Part shown: piece by piece, positions 7,312-16,346 of the stretch
Position numbering within the stretch: position 1 is the first letter of the stretch
Layout: every line of letters begins with the position of its first letter
NCBI GenBank assembly: GCA_023957995.1
Contig: JAMLGK010000002.1
Location: 124,001-188,000, forward strand
DNA from: Microthrixaceae bacterium
Lineage (GTDB): Bacteria; Actinomycetota; Acidimicrobiia; Acidimicrobiales; Microtrichaceae
Length of the DNA stretch: 64,000 bases
Reading direction: 5' to 3'
Notes under the pieces: generated by a model
Told to the model about the DNA's origin: nothing
The model's input: the letters and a program-made list of their open reading frames with translations, nothing else
The model's database searches: none
Position numbers and translations under genes: made by a program

Positions 7312-8994
7312 TCACCTCCGCAGGGGAACCTCGTTCCACCGTCCGGTCTGCACGGCGTTCTCTATGTCGCGGTGCTCTCTGAGGTAGACCGCCGGGTAGA
7401 CACGTCCGTCATTCATCGGGATCTCGATCATCGTCGCGTCGGAGCGGAGGTTCTCGATGTCCGGGTCGGCGCCACGGAAGATGAAGCGGAGATCGTCGAG
7501 GTCGTAGCCATCGGGTCGGGGCTTCCCGCGGGTGCCGATCAGGATGTTCACACCCTCCTGGTCCAGGTGCTCGAAGGTGGTCATCCGTGAATGACCCTGC
7601 TTGGGGATCCGGCCCTCCATCACCACGGTGCCGTGTTCCGCGGTCCACACGTCGGTCAGGCCGAACGGGTCCACGTTGCGGAGTTGCGCGTAGTAGGGGA
7701 TCGCACCAGCACCGCCGGTCGCGATGACGGCGCTGCCGCTGCCCGGTTGCTCCGCCTCCGGAGACCCTTTGAGGGCCTCGTTGATCTCGACCCCGAGTGC
7801 CGCGAGTCCCGAATCCGGATCGGTGACGAATGCATCCAGGTTGCCGGTGGAGTCGATGTTGAGCACACCACCGGTACCCATGACCGCCACGTGCAGAACG
7901 AAGCCGACCGCCAGCGATGCGAGCAGGACGGATTGGTACCGGGGCGAGCGCGTTAGCGACATCAGCGCGACGAGGACGACCGACAGCAACGGGAGGACGC
8001 AGACCATGAACCGGAACTCCATGAAGTCACCGCCGACCTTGAGGATGTATGCGACCCAGAGCGCGATCGTGCCGGCGATCGCGCCGAACGGTGCACGCGC
8101 CAGGAGTTGACCGCCGTACCGCAACGCTGAGGGCAGGAACACGAACAGCAGGTTGACCGTCACGAACAGGGCGAGGAAGGAGAGCCCCTGCAGGACGCTG
8201 ATGCTCAGGGGGTTCGCCTTGGCGGTGGCGGTGTTGGGGATCAGCGACCCGTAGGTGGACAGACGCCAGAGGGTCCACGGCAGCACCATCGCGAGCGCCG
8301 GCCCGAACAGCGCGGGCAGGCGGATCAGACGGGTGTCCGGTTGCCGGCACACGTCCCAGAACACTGCGAGCATCGGGATGAGGACGACGAGCACGGAGTC
8401 GAGGCGTGTCAACAACGACAGCCCCGCCAGCGCCGAGAGAAGCGCCAGGGTCGCTGCTGTCGGGGGCTTTCCTGATCGGCGCAGCACGGGCAGTGCCAGC
8501 AGCCAGACCATTGTCACCAGCGCGGTCTGCATCTGTGTCTCGAGGCCACCAGTGCCGTACCAGAGGAATGTTGCATTGCCGAGCAGCACGAGTCCGCACA
8601 GGTTGCCCATGAGCGGTGAACCGAACACCCGGGTGGCCAGGGTGATGAGGGCGAGGATCGTCACGACCATGAACGCGATGCTCACGAGGTGGCCGAACAG
8701 CACGGGATCGATGCCGAGCTTCAGCGGAACGGCCATGAGAACGGTCCACGCGAAGTTCGTGTATCCCTCCACGAACTCGCCGGGGTTGTAGACCAACCCG
8801 TGCCCGGTGGCGAGGTTACGTGCGTACCGCAGGCTGATGTAGGCGTCGTCCTGCGTCCAACGCATCAGGAACGCCAAGGCAGCGCCCAGTGTGGTTATCC
8901 ACGCTGTCAGGTGTTGCTGGTTGGCAGTTCCGAGCAACCGCGCCACAGGACGCGGCGCGGACCATTCCCGAGTTTCGAGCGCGAAAAGCGCCAT
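7312..8994 (-). CDS. GT-C family polytopic membrane glycosyltransferase
   Basis: A 560-residue integral membrane protein with about ten hydrophobic segments in the first two thirds and a soluble C-terminal region. A DDAYISLRYARNLATG stretch after the first membrane segment, followed by VEGYTNFAWT, resembles GT-C enzymes such as mycobacterial arabinofuranosyltransferases, which use polyprenyl-phosphate sugars on the outer membrane face. Donor and acceptor cannot be assigned. I chose the ATG at 8992-8994 because a purine-rich GAGAGGGGGG precedes it. A TACGCT element 41 bases upstream could be its -10. It might glycosylate cell wall polymers or proteins. Confidence 0.7.
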   Translation of the reverse strand: MALFALETREWSAPRPVARLLGTANQQHLTAWITTLGAALAFLMRWTQDDAYISLRYARNLATGHGLVYNPGEFVEGYTNFAWTVLMAVPLKLGIDPVLFGHLVSIAFMVVTILALITLATRVFGSPLMGNLCGLVLLGNATFLWYGTGGLETQMQTALVTMVWLLALPVLRRSGKPPTAATLALLSALAGLSLLTRLDSVLVVLIPMLAVFWDVCRQPDTRLIRLPALFGPALAMVLPWTLWRLSTYGSLIPNTATAKANPLSISVLQGLSFLALFVTVNLLFVFLPSALRYGGQLLARAPFGAIAGTIALWVAYILKVGGDFMEFRFMVCVLPLLSVVLVALMSLTRSPRYQSVLLASLAVGFVLHVAVMGTGGVLNIDSTGNLDAFVTDPDSGLAALGVEINEALKGSPEAEQPGSGSAVIATGGAGAIPYYAQLRNVDPFGLTDVWTAEHGTVVMEGRIPKQGHSRMTTFEHLDQEGVNILIGTRGKPRPDGYDLDDLRFIFRGADPDIENLRSDATMIEIPMNDGRVYPAVYLREHRDIENAVQTGRWNEVPLRR

Positions 8995-9140
8995 ATCGGG
9001 ACCCCCCTCTCCCTGAGGAATCAATCGACGGGATGAGCGTACACAGGCTCAGCTGTGCAGGCGAGATTCCGCGGATCGTCGTTCGCCCACTGCTTGCAGC
9101 GGGCATGGCCGGCCGAGTCGGAGGGGCTCGGTCTTCTTGG

Positions 9141-11612
9141 TCACGGGTCGGCCGTGAGCACCAGACCACGGGTTCCGTCGACCCTGACCATCTGTCCGTC
9201 GGTGAGCGTCGATGTCGCCCCGGAGGCACCGAGCACCGCGGGCAGCCCGTTCTCGCGGGCGGCGATAGCAGCATGGCTGAGCACCCCTCCGCCGTCAGCG
9301 ATCACCGCCGCCGCCAGAGGGAACACCGGTGCCCACGACGGGGTGGTCACCTGGCAGACCAGGACGTCCCCCTCCTGCAGACGGTCCATGTCGTGGTGGG
9401 AGGTGATGATGCGTGCGGGTCCTTCGGCAACGCCGGCCGATGCGGCGACGCCCGCCAGGAGGACATCGGAGTCCGCGGGTGGTTCGACCGGCGGTGGGTA
9501 CTCGTGGCCGATGATCCAGAGCACGGGTTCGTTGACGCGCCGCAGCGGTTCGGGGAGTCTGGAGGTGTCCGGCGGCTGACCCTGTTCGCCGATGTAGCCG
9601 GGCCCCGGGTTGGCGCGTACCCACGCCTCCTCGCCACGCCGAACACGGATCCGTTCGCGGATGTCGTCCAACCCCTCACCGATGAGCGCGTAACGAAGCT
9701 CCTCGATCTCCAGGTACACGGCGTCCTCACCCGAGTCCAGCACCCCCCGCTGTGCGAGACGCCCGGAGACCTCGAGCATCCAGCGGCGCAGCAGGGCGAG
9801 GGGACGGTCGCCCGCGACGATCGTGTTGTCCTCCCTCAGGGGGTAGATCTCCCGAGCCCGACGAAGTGCGCGGTCGAACTCGTCGCGACGGTCAGGGGCA
9901 ACGGTTGCGAGCGCTTCCTCCGCCAGCTCTGCGGAGCCCGTGAGGTCGACCGGCTGCGGATCGGAGCCCAGCAGCCGGCAGATCATGCGGGGCCGTTCGG
10001 CCAGTACGGGAACACCAGCGTCGTAGTTGACCATCGCCCAACCATGTTCGGCCAGCCACCCCTGGAGTTGCTCCGCGACGCCGGGGTCGACACCGGCAAG
10101 TGCCTCCAACGGGGCATCGGGGGAGAGCTCGAGTGCCGCCAGGGCTCCCGGTGTGCCACGGACGCGCTCACGGATCCGGGCGAGTGCCACCTCGGCTGCG
10201 CGGGTGGCCGGTGAGTGACCCGCCAGCATGGTTGCCATCTTGGAGTCGTCCCAGCCGAGTTCCTCGGCGACGAGTTGGTGCAGTTCGTACAGCGCATGCG
10301 CCATCGGCATCACCAGCCGGAAGTGGATCCTGATGCCCCTGCGGGTGAGCGCGATGCAACGGTCGAGGTGCTCGAGCATTTCCCTGTCATCCAGACCGCT
10401 CAGGTCGACCGCCCCGAGCTCTGTGGTGGCGCGGGACAGGTCGTCGCGATCGCTCTGGTGCCACTGCCTGACCCAGCCTGACGGCAGATCCTCGCTGAGC
10501 ACCCTGCGTGCTGTTGCATTGCGACGACGGAGTTCGGGTACGACCCTGGCCGCAAGTCCCAGAACGATCGGCGGCGGCGGCTTTCGGGCGTCGTTCGCCG
10601 AACCGAATGCCGGCAGCACGCGACCGTATATCTCTCCGCCCACGAACTGCTCCTCGAGACCGCGCACCAACAGCCCCATCTCGTCGAAAACGGAGCGGAC
10701 CTCGTCGCTGGACAACTGGATCGCGGACCAGCCGAACGGCGTCATCGGCTCCGGGTGGTGCGCCAGATCCTTCTGCCAGTTGTTGCCCTCGGGGGACCGT
10801 GGTCGCACCGGTAGCACCGTGATGTCGCGGGTCTGGAGCAGGCGCAGTCCGTTCTGGTCGAATGCCCACTCGATGTCCTGGGGTGTTCCCGCCATCACCT
10901 CGATGTCGCGCGCCACCCGAGCGAGTTCGAGGACCTGGTCGCGGTCCATGCCGGCGAGGTCGCCCTCGATCGTGGTGCCCCGCACCGTCAGGTCGCTCCC
11001 GGTCACCTCACCCTGTACCAGTGCCTCGCCGAGACCCTCGGTTGCCGCGATGCGCACCACGTCCCGCTCTCCTGTGAGGGGATCAGCGGTGAACGCAACA
11101 CCTGCGAAGCGAGCCGGAACGAGGCGTTGGATGATCAATGCGACATCTCCGACGACGCCGAGGGCGAGTTGTGCCGAGAGCGTTCCGTCGATGCACCGCT
11201 GGATCGCAGCGCCGACGTCATCCACTCCGGCCAGGCCCAGCTCGGTGACCGTGGCACCGGCGTGGGCGCTGGTGGAGGAGTCCTCCCAGGTGGCCGAGGA
11301 GCGGACCGCCACGGGTTCTCCGACCGACCCGAGCGCAGCGGGGAGTTCCTCGGCGAGTCGTTCCGGTAGCGACCCGTCGCCGGCCATCGATGCGATCCCG
11401 ACGGGAAGGACCACCGCGTCCGGCACGTCGAACCCGGCGGCCAGGAGTCTCGCCAGGCCGGCGGCCTTGGCTCCGACGATCGATTGGTCGAGGGCATCCG
11501 GTTCGTCCAGGCGGACCCACTGCAGGTGGTTGCGCGGACCGTCCTCGTCCGAGCGGTTCGAGCTGCGTTGTCGTTTGCCGGTACCGGTCGTTCTGCTTCC
11601 GGTGATGCTCAT
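9141..11612 (-). CDS. Rifampin phosphotransferase-like / PEP-utilising dikinase
   Basis: An 823-residue three-part protein: N-terminal ATP-grasp (about 30-300, with AVRSSATWEDS and GVAFTADPLTGERD), a middle domain to about 730, and a C-terminal swivelling phospho-histidine domain with GGVLSHAAIAARENGLP, where H780 would carry phosphate. This order matches rifampin phosphotransferase and related dikinases rather than PEP synthase, which has the histidine domain before a C-terminal TIM barrel. The true substrate could be a drug or a small metabolite. GGGAGG precedes the ATG at 11610-11612. It is the second gene after the TetR regulator, 29 bases apart, so it is likely induced when that repressor binds a ligand. 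Confidence 0.8.
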   Translation of the reverse strand: MSITGSRTTGTGKRQRSSNRSDEDGPRNHLQWVRLDEPDALDQSIVGAKAAGLARLLAAGFDVPDAVVLPVGIASMAGDGSLPERLAEELPAALGSVGEPVAVRSSATWEDSSTSAHAGATVTELGLAGVDDVGAAIQRCIDGTLSAQLALGVVGDVALIIQRLVPARFAGVAFTADPLTGERDVVRIAATEGLGEALVQGEVTGSDLTVRGTTIEGDLAGMDRDQVLELARVARDIEVMAGTPQDIEWAFDQNGLRLLQTRDITVLPVRPRSPEGNNWQKDLAHHPEPMTPFGWSAIQLSSDEVRSVFDEMGLLVRGLEEQFVGGEIYGRVLPAFGSANDARKPPPPIVLGLAARVVPELRRRNATARRVLSEDLPSGWVRQWHQSDRDDLSRATTELGAVDLSGLDDREMLEHLDRCIALTRRGIRIHFRLVMPMAHALYELHQLVAEELGWDDSKMATMLAGHSPATRAAEVALARIRERVRGTPGALAALELSPDAPLEALAGVDPGVAEQLQGWLAEHGWAMVNYDAGVPVLAERPRMICRLLGSDPQPVDLTGSAELAEEALATVAPDRRDEFDRALRRAREIYPLREDNTIVAGDRPLALLRRWMLEVSGRLAQRGVLDSGEDAVYLEIEELRYALIGEGLDDIRERIRVRRGEEAWVRANPGPGYIGEQGQPPDTSRLPEPLRRVNEPVLWIIGHEYPPPVEPPADSDVLLAGVAASAGVAEGPARIITSHHDMDRLQEGDVLVCQVTTPSWAPVFPLAAAVIADGGGVLSHAAIAARENGLPAVLGASGATSTLTDGQMVRVDGTRGLVLTADP

Positions 11613-11641
11613 GGGCCCTCCCTGCGGGTCGGTTCGATCGG

Positions 11642-12259
11642 TCAGTGCGAAGCGTTGTCGTCCGCTGGTGCGGGCAGATCGCCCGATTCGGCGGCGTCGA
11701 CCAGCGACCGCACCGCCCACTGGACGACCCGGGTGACGGTCTCGGTGTCGAGTCCGTACTCGCGGGTCAGCCAGAACCAGCTCCTGTGGCTGAGCAGGTG
11801 CCGCAGCATCAGGGCTATCGCCTGTGCATCGCCCTCGGGTACGTCGGGCATCGCCTCGGTCATCAACTGGACGATCGCAGTGGTCCGCTCGGCGCGGCTG
11901 GCATCCACACCGACGTCGGCCAGTGGCATCTGGGCGAATGCCTCCGAGATCCCACCGACCTCCTCGAAGCTCCGGTGGTTCGATGCGATTGCCTCGAGCA
12001 TCCCGTCCAGGTCGTGAACGTCGCCCACCTCGCGACCCCCCCGGATCTGCATCTGGTCGTTGAACTCCGAACCGAGGGCTGCGAGCAGATCCTGCCGAGT
12101 GGGGAAGTGGTTGTACACGGTCCTGAGGGAAACCCCGGCGCGTTCGGCGATCTCCCGCATCGTGAAATCGAGGTGGTGGCGTTCGGTCACGAGGTCGGCG
12201 CAGGCGTCGACGATCGTCTGGCGACCCAACTCGCGTTGTCTTGTTCGGAGATCAGTCAT
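11642..12259 (-). CDS. TetR-family transcriptional regulator
   Basis: A 205-residue TetR repressor. The helix-turn-helix reads FTMREIAERAGVSLRTVYNHF in two overlapping parts near residues 33-55, and the C-terminal half is the usual helical ligand-binding domain. I chose the ATG at 12257-12259; an alternative in-frame ATG lies 12 bases upstream, next to the operator. The gene sits directly behind a perfect inverted repeat and between two target candidates, the dikinase downstream and the divergent cupredoxin gene, so autoregulation and control of both is likely. Confidence 0.9.
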   Translation of the reverse strand: MTDLRTRQRELGRQTIVDACADLVTERHHLDFTMREIAERAGVSLRTVYNHFPTRQDLLAALGSEFNDQMQIRGGREVGDVHDLDGMLEAIASNHRSFEEVGGISEAFAQMPLADVGVDASRAERTTAIVQLMTEAMPDVPEGDAQAIALMLRHLLSHRSWFWLTREYGLDTETVTRVVQWAVRSLVDAAESGDLPAPADDNASH

Positions 12260-12268
12260 TGCATGAAC

Positions 12269-12305
12269 CATAAAGTGGTTGCATGACTCGTGCAACCACT
12301 TTATG
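12269..12305. promoter_or_regulatory. TetR operator, perfect 15-bp inverted repeat
   Basis: CATAAAGTGGTTGCA (12269-12283), a 7-base spacer, then TGCAACCACTTTATG (12291-12305): the arms are exact reverse complements. It begins 10 bases upstream of the tetR ATG and lies in the divergent region before the cupredoxin gene. Further TGCA-containing half sites continue to about 12334. Confidence 0.85.
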
Positions 12306-12382
12306 TTGGGAAGGTCGGTGCACGGATCGTGCAACGAACCCGTACGGAACCGTCCGGGTTATCTGGCAGGTGGAGGTGTGTC

Positions 12383-13177
12383 ATGACACTCGAATCGACA
12401 AGGGGTGCAGCCGGCAGCGGGCCCGAACGGGCGGGCGGTGACATCGAGGTCGACCGTGGTGAACCCGAGGTCGTCACCGCGTGGTCGGACACCCGGGACG
12501 GCGTGGCGATCGGACTGCTGGTCGTCGTGGTCGGGGTGGTGGGGATCATGGTCTCGCTGGGGGAGTTGCTCGTCGAGGTCATCCCGTTTCTCGTGGTGTT
12601 CGTCGGGCTCGCCGTCTGGACCGCACGCAGCGCCTCCCGCTCGGCGCGGTGGATCGCCGTCGCCCTTCTCATGGTGTTTCTCGGGCTCAACTCGATCTAC
12701 GCCTCCGGTGACCTGGCCCACCCCGAGTCCGCCTACGCGTTCATCCCGACCGTGGTGGTCATGGGCGCTGGGCTGGTCACCGTCGTGCTGGCCGCGATGT
12801 CGGCCCTGAGGCATCCGGCGACCGGTCGTAGGGTCTGGATGGCCGCTGGTGCGGGATTCCTGGTGATCGCAGGTGCCAGCGTCATTGCTGCAGTACGTGT
12901 CGAGGATGCCGTCGCACGGAGTGGCGATGCCGTGGTCACCGCCGCGGACTTCGAGTACCCCGCGGAAGTTCGTCTCGGTGTCGGCGCCGGCGTGGTGGTC
13001 GAGAACGACGATGCGTCACGGCACACCTTCGTCGTCGACGGAGCCGGGGGTGGCGCGCTCGAGGTGCCGGCAGGTGCCAGCTCGAGGATCGAGCTCGATC
13101 TGGCTCCGGGCACCTATCGCTACTACTGCGACATCGCCGGACACGAGGCGATGGAAGGCACCCTGGAGGTCTCCTGA
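12383..13177 (+). CDS. Membrane protein with C-terminal cupredoxin domain
   Basis: A 264-residue protein. Four hydrophobic segments cover about residues 40-165, followed by a soluble domain that should face outside. This domain has the type 1 copper pattern: His in SRHTFVV, then YYCDIAGHEAM supplying Cys, His and Met. Such blue-copper domains carry single electrons to or from membrane or periplasmic enzymes. GGAGG precedes the ATG at 12383. It is divergent from the TetR gene across the operator and so probably shares control with the dikinase. The electron partner is not evident. Confidence 0.75.
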   Translation: MTLESTRGAAGSGPERAGGDIEVDRGEPEVVTAWSDTRDGVAIGLLVVVVGVVGIMVSLGELLVEVIPFLVVFVGLAVWTARSASRSARWIAVALLMVFLGLNSIYASGDLAHPESAYAFIPTVVVMGAGLVTVVLAAMSALRHPATGRRVWMAAGAGFLVIAGASVIAAVRVEDAVARSGDAVVTAADFEYPAEVRLGVGAGVVVENDDASRHTFVVDGAGGGALEVPAGASSRIELDLAPGTYRYYCDIAGHEAMEGTLEVS

Positions 13178-13198
13178 GGCCCGGAGTGGCACTGTTCG

Positions 13199-13308
13199 GT
13201 GCTCGGTGTGGGCCGGTGCTCCTTGTGGAGGTCAGTGCTCCGTGTGGAGGTCAGTGCTCGGTGTGGAGGTCAGTGCTCGGTGTGGAGGTCAGTGCTCGGT
13301 GTGGAGGT
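13199..13308. repeat. 19-bp tandem repeat overlapping the 3' end of the XRE-cupin gene
   Basis: Four 19-bp units of the type GTGCTCGGTGTGGAGGTCA at 13216-13234, 13235-13253, 13254-13272 and 13273-13291, a partial fifth at 13292-13308, and a degenerate copy at 13199-13215. The TGA stop of the minus-strand XRE-cupin gene is the last three bases of the fourth unit, and the fifth unit encodes its C-terminal His-rich residues. Confidence 0.9.
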
Positions 13309-13915
13309 GTGCTCGCTGGCCGTCCCGGTCGAACACGCTGAGTATCTCCGCGGGCCCGTCGAGGGCGTCGATGCTGTGCGGCGTCATCGTCGAGAACTCG
13401 GCTGCCTCACCGGCCGCGACATCCAGGGTTCGCTCGCCGAGGCTGAGACGCACCCTTCCCTCGAGCACGTAGAACCAATCGTGTCCCGGGTGCACCTGTT
13501 GCGTCGGTGGGCCGTTGTGGGGCTCGAGTCGCATCTTGAACGCCGCGGTGGGTCCCGACGGACGGCTGAGCGGCCAGGTCAAGGTGTCGTGCATGGTCGT
13601 GGCGACCGGCCGGATCACGACGTCGTCGTCACCGGAGTCGTCGGCCAGCAACGAGTCGAGGTCCACCTGCAGCGCCCTTGCGAGTGGCACGAGCACGTCC
13701 AGGCTGATCGTGCGGCGACCGGTCTCGATGCGGCTGATGGTGGAGGCACCCAGGTGGGACCGCGCCGCGAGCGTGTCGAGCGACCAGCCGTGGGCCAGAC
13801 GGAGGCTGCGCAGTCGCGCTCTCACCGCGGACTCGACGTCGACGGGGACGCCATCGGTGGGTGCGTCGAACGGCTCGGGTCGTCGGGTCGTTCCGGATGG
13901 TGCCCTCTCTTTCAT
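13289..13915 (-). CDS. XRE-family regulator with C-terminal cupin domain
   Basis: A 208-residue regulator: XRE helix-turn-helix at about residues 30-85 (WSLDTLAARSHLGASTISRIE) in a lambda-repressor-like domain, then a cupin domain with PGHDWFYVLEGRVRLSLGE. Regulators of this kind sense small metabolites through the cupin. The C-terminal AHLHTEH is encoded by the 19-bp repeat, so the original C-terminus may have been altered by repeat growth. It is divergent from a methyltransferase gene with an inverted repeat between them, which suggests self-control and control of the methyltransferase. Confidence 0.88.
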   Translation of the reverse strand: MKERAPSGTTRRPEPFDAPTDGVPVDVESAVRARLRSLRLAHGWSLDTLAARSHLGASTISRIETGRRTISLDVLVPLARALQVDLDSLLADDSGDDDVVIRPVATTMHDTLTWPLSRPSGPTAAFKMRLEPHNGPPTQQVHPGHDWFYVLEGRVRLSLGERTLDVAAGEAAEFSTMTPHSIDALDGPAEILSVFDRDGQRAHLHTEH

Positions 13916-13931
13916 CTTGCGACCATCCCAC

Positions 13932-13954
13932 GGTCTTGCAAATAGTGCAAGACC
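13932..13954. promoter_or_regulatory. Candidate XRE operator
   Basis: GGTCTTGCA, five bases, TGCAAGACC: perfect 9-bp arms, with more CTTGCG half sites on both sides. On the minus strand CACTAT inside the spacer could be the -10 of the XRE-cupin gene, so binding would block its promoter. Confidence 0.7.
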
Positions 13955-14035
13955 ACTTGCGATACATGGGATCCAGTTCTACCGTCGGAGCAGAACGCGA
14001 TGCGACGTCCATCCGGGTGTCGGGACAGGAGAGTT

Positions 14036-14683
14036 GTGAACGAGGAAGCGACGTCGGTGGACCACGCAGCCAGGTGGGACGAGATGTACAGCGAACGAGA
14101 CCAACACTGGAGCGGCGAGCCGAATGGTGCCCTGGTGGCGGAGGTGGCCGACCTCGAGGCCGGAACCGCGCTCGACGTCGGGTGTGGAGAGGGGGCAGAC
14201 GCGATCTGGCTCGCCTCCAGGGGTTGGCAGGTGACAGGCCTCGACGTGTCGGCCGTGGCCATCGGACGGGCGGAACAGGCGGCTCGTGACACAGGTGCGA
14301 GCATCGACTGGATCGTCGGAGACCTCGTCGACTCGGTGCCGAGCGGACAGAAGTTCGACCTGGTGGCGCTGAGCTACCCCGCGTTGCCCACAGCGTCGGC
14401 CTCGGAATCGGTGGGTGCACTGCTCGAGGCCACCGCACCCGGTGGCACGCTCCTGGTGGTCGGACACGATGTAGAGGGTTCGGACCACTTCAGGAAGCAC
14501 GCCGCGGAGCGCGGCTTCGACCCGGATGACTTCGTGCAACCGCCCGACATAGCGGCGCGCCTGGACAATGGCTGGACCATCGAGGTGAACGAGACGCGTC
14601 CCCGGATCACCCCGCCCGGATTCGACGGCCCTGACATCGACGACGTCGTGCTGCGCGCCCGTCGAGGCGCGTCTCCCGGCTGA
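14036..14683 (+). CDS. Class I SAM-dependent methyltransferase
   Basis: A 215-residue methyltransferase. Motif I is ALDVGCGEGADAIWLA near residues 40-55 and the acidic post-I loop follows in VTGLDVS. The N-terminus with WDEMYSERDQHWSGEPN is typical of small-molecule methyltransferases near the TehB/thiopurine group. The substrate is unknown. The GTG at 14036 was chosen because AGGAGAG precedes it by two bases; an earlier in-frame ATG lacks a site. It is divergent from the XRE-cupin gene and probably its target. Confidence 0.82.
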   Translation: MNEEATSVDHAARWDEMYSERDQHWSGEPNGALVAEVADLEAGTALDVGCGEGADAIWLASRGWQVTGLDVSAVAIGRAEQAARDTGASIDWIVGDLVDSVPSGQKFDLVALSYPALPTASASESVGALLEATAPGGTLLVVGHDVEGSDHFRKHAAERGFDPDDFVQPPDIAARLDNGWTIEVNETRPRITPPGFDGPDIDDVVLRARRGASPG

Positions 14684-14744
14684 GAGGGTTCAGGACCTCA
14701 CGCCCGGAGCCTGTCGGCCCGGAACCTCCCGGGAGGGCGACGGG

Positions 14745-16346
14745 TCACACCCGCTCCAGGGTGCCGAGACCGGCTCCGTCGAACCCCCCGAGGATGACCG
14801 CCGAGGCCTCGGTGGCGCCGTCGGCCACGGTGAACTCGGCGAGTGCCGGGTAGTCCGGGGTCTCGGGCGCATCTAGGTACATGAAGTAGTCCGCTCCGAG
14901 CGGGGTCATCGGGTACTCCTTCGCATCGGGGCCCATGAGCGCCACCAGCGAACCATCGCGGGCGACGATCGTGACGTCCCCGACGTAGTCGTTGGCGTAG
15001 GTCCCCTCGTACACCGACAGCTCGTGTGCGGGGTCATCCCCCGGTGTGCCCGGGAGCTCGCTCTGCTCGCCGTACAGGCCCCCCATCCGTTCGCCCCACA
15101 GCGCGGCCCAGTCCTCGGTGTTGCCGTCCGCGACCATCTCGTCGAGGAACCGGTCGGCGATCTCCTCTGCCGCACCGATCGGAGCGGCATTGGTGAGCAC
15201 CACGATGCCGAGGTCGCTGTCGGGGAGGAGCTTCACGGTGGTGGCAGCGCCGGTGGAGAACGCTCCCGAATGGCTCCACTCGAGGCCGAAGGAGCCCTCG
15301 CTGGCGTTCCAGCCGAGGCCGTAGCTGCTGGCGGGGGAGTCGCCCACCGCCTGGCTCTTGGTGATGTGAGGGGTGTGGGTCACATCGAGCGACTCGCCCT
15401 CGATCAACTGCTCGCCATCAAGTGAACCGTTCGCGAGCTGCAGAACGGCCCATCGACCCAGGTCCTCCACGGTCGAGCTCACCCCACCGGCGGGTGCCTG
15501 CCCGTCCGGCATGCGCTTGAACTCCGGCACCCATTCGTCGTCGACGAGAGCATGCTGCTCCGCCCGGTTCTCCGCCGCGAGGAAGTCCGAGTAGCGCGCG
15601 CTCGTCGAGTCCATACCAGCGGGTTCGAACAGAATCCGCTCCGAGAGGTCCTCCCACGACTCTCCCGCCGCCATCGCGGCCACCTCTCCACCGAGGGTCA
15701 TCGCCCAGTTGGAGTAGCTGAAGTTCTGGCGGAAGGGGTTGAGAGGAACCAGGTGGAGCCGCTCCAGCACCTCGGTGCGGGGGATGCCGATGCCCTCCAG
15801 GTCGTTGCCTGCAGCAGTTCCGGGCAGGCCGCTTCGGTGCGAGAAGAGATCCGCGAAGGTCACGTGCTCGGTCACCCAGGGGTCGCTGAGGGGGTAGGGA
15901 TTCCCATGTTCGGAGATCGGGTCGTCCCAATCGATGACACCCTCGTCAACCAGGCCACTCATGACCGTTGACGACAGCGGCTTCGACATGGATGCGATCT
16001 GGAACACGGTGTCGGAGGCGACGGGTTCGTCGGTCTCGGTGCTCCGTACCCCGTATCCCTGCGTGTACAGGACCTCGTCGTCCGAGACGACCGCCACCGC
16101 CACGCCCGGCACACCGGTGCGTTCCATGGTGTCCTCCACGATCCCGTCCAGCAGCTCGGTTGCCGCTTCCAGTTCGGAGTCGGAGCCCAACGGGTCGGAG
16201 TCACCCGGGTCCACGCCACCCGAGGCGACCTCACCCGAACCGGAGTCGGCCGAATCGGCGCTGTTCGAGCATGCACCTGCAAGCAACGCTACGCACGCGC
16301 ACAGCACCGCTGCGTGCGTGATCCTGCGGGCCGGGTGCCTGTTCAT
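14745..16346 (-). CDS. Serine hydrolase lipoprotein (beta-lactamase family)
   Basis: A 533-residue exported protein. The signal peptide ends in a lipobox LLAGAC, so it should be anchored by lipid outside the membrane, followed by an acidic Ser/Asp/Gly linker. The hydrolase domain has the SxxK of class C beta-lactamases in SMSKP, the Tyr-x-Asn in YSN and an HSG in place of KTG. A C-terminal beta-barrel-like region (about 430-533) resembles the extra domain of D-aminopeptidase-type esterases. It is more likely a peptidase or esterase than a resistance enzyme. AGGAG precedes the ATG. Confidence 0.85.
   Translation of the reverse strand: MNRHPARRITHAAVLCACVALLAGACSNSADSADSGSGEVASGGVDPGDSDPLGSDSELEAATELLDGIVEDTMERTGVPGVAVAVVSDDEVLYTQGYGVRSTETDEPVASDTVFQIASMSKPLSSTVMSGLVDEGVIDWDDPISEHGNPYPLSDPWVTEHVTFADLFSHRSGLPGTAAGNDLEGIGIPRTEVLERLHLVPLNPFRQNFSYSNWAMTLGGEVAAMAAGESWEDLSERILFEPAGMDSTSARYSDFLAAENRAEQHALVDDEWVPEFKRMPDGQAPAGGVSSTVEDLGRWAVLQLANGSLDGEQLIEGESLDVTHTPHITKSQAVGDSPASSYGLGWNASEGSFGLEWSHSGAFSTGAATTVKLLPDSDLGIVVLTNAAPIGAAEEIADRFLDEMVADGNTEDWAALWGERMGGLYGEQSELPGTPGDDPAHELSVYEGTYANDYVGDVTIVARDGSLVALMGPDAKEYPMTPLGADYFMYLDAPETPDYPALAEFTVADGATEASAVILGGFDGAGLGTLERV

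Noticed and set aside
7312..8994. Arabinofuranosyltransferase AftB
   Set aside because: Local similarity is to the GT-C fold in general; nothing shows arabinan synthesis in this organism.
11642..12259. MftR, the mycofactocin repressor
   Set aside because: It is a TetR protein but lies 5 kb from mftA, next to its own perfect operator and target genes, with no shared site before mftA.
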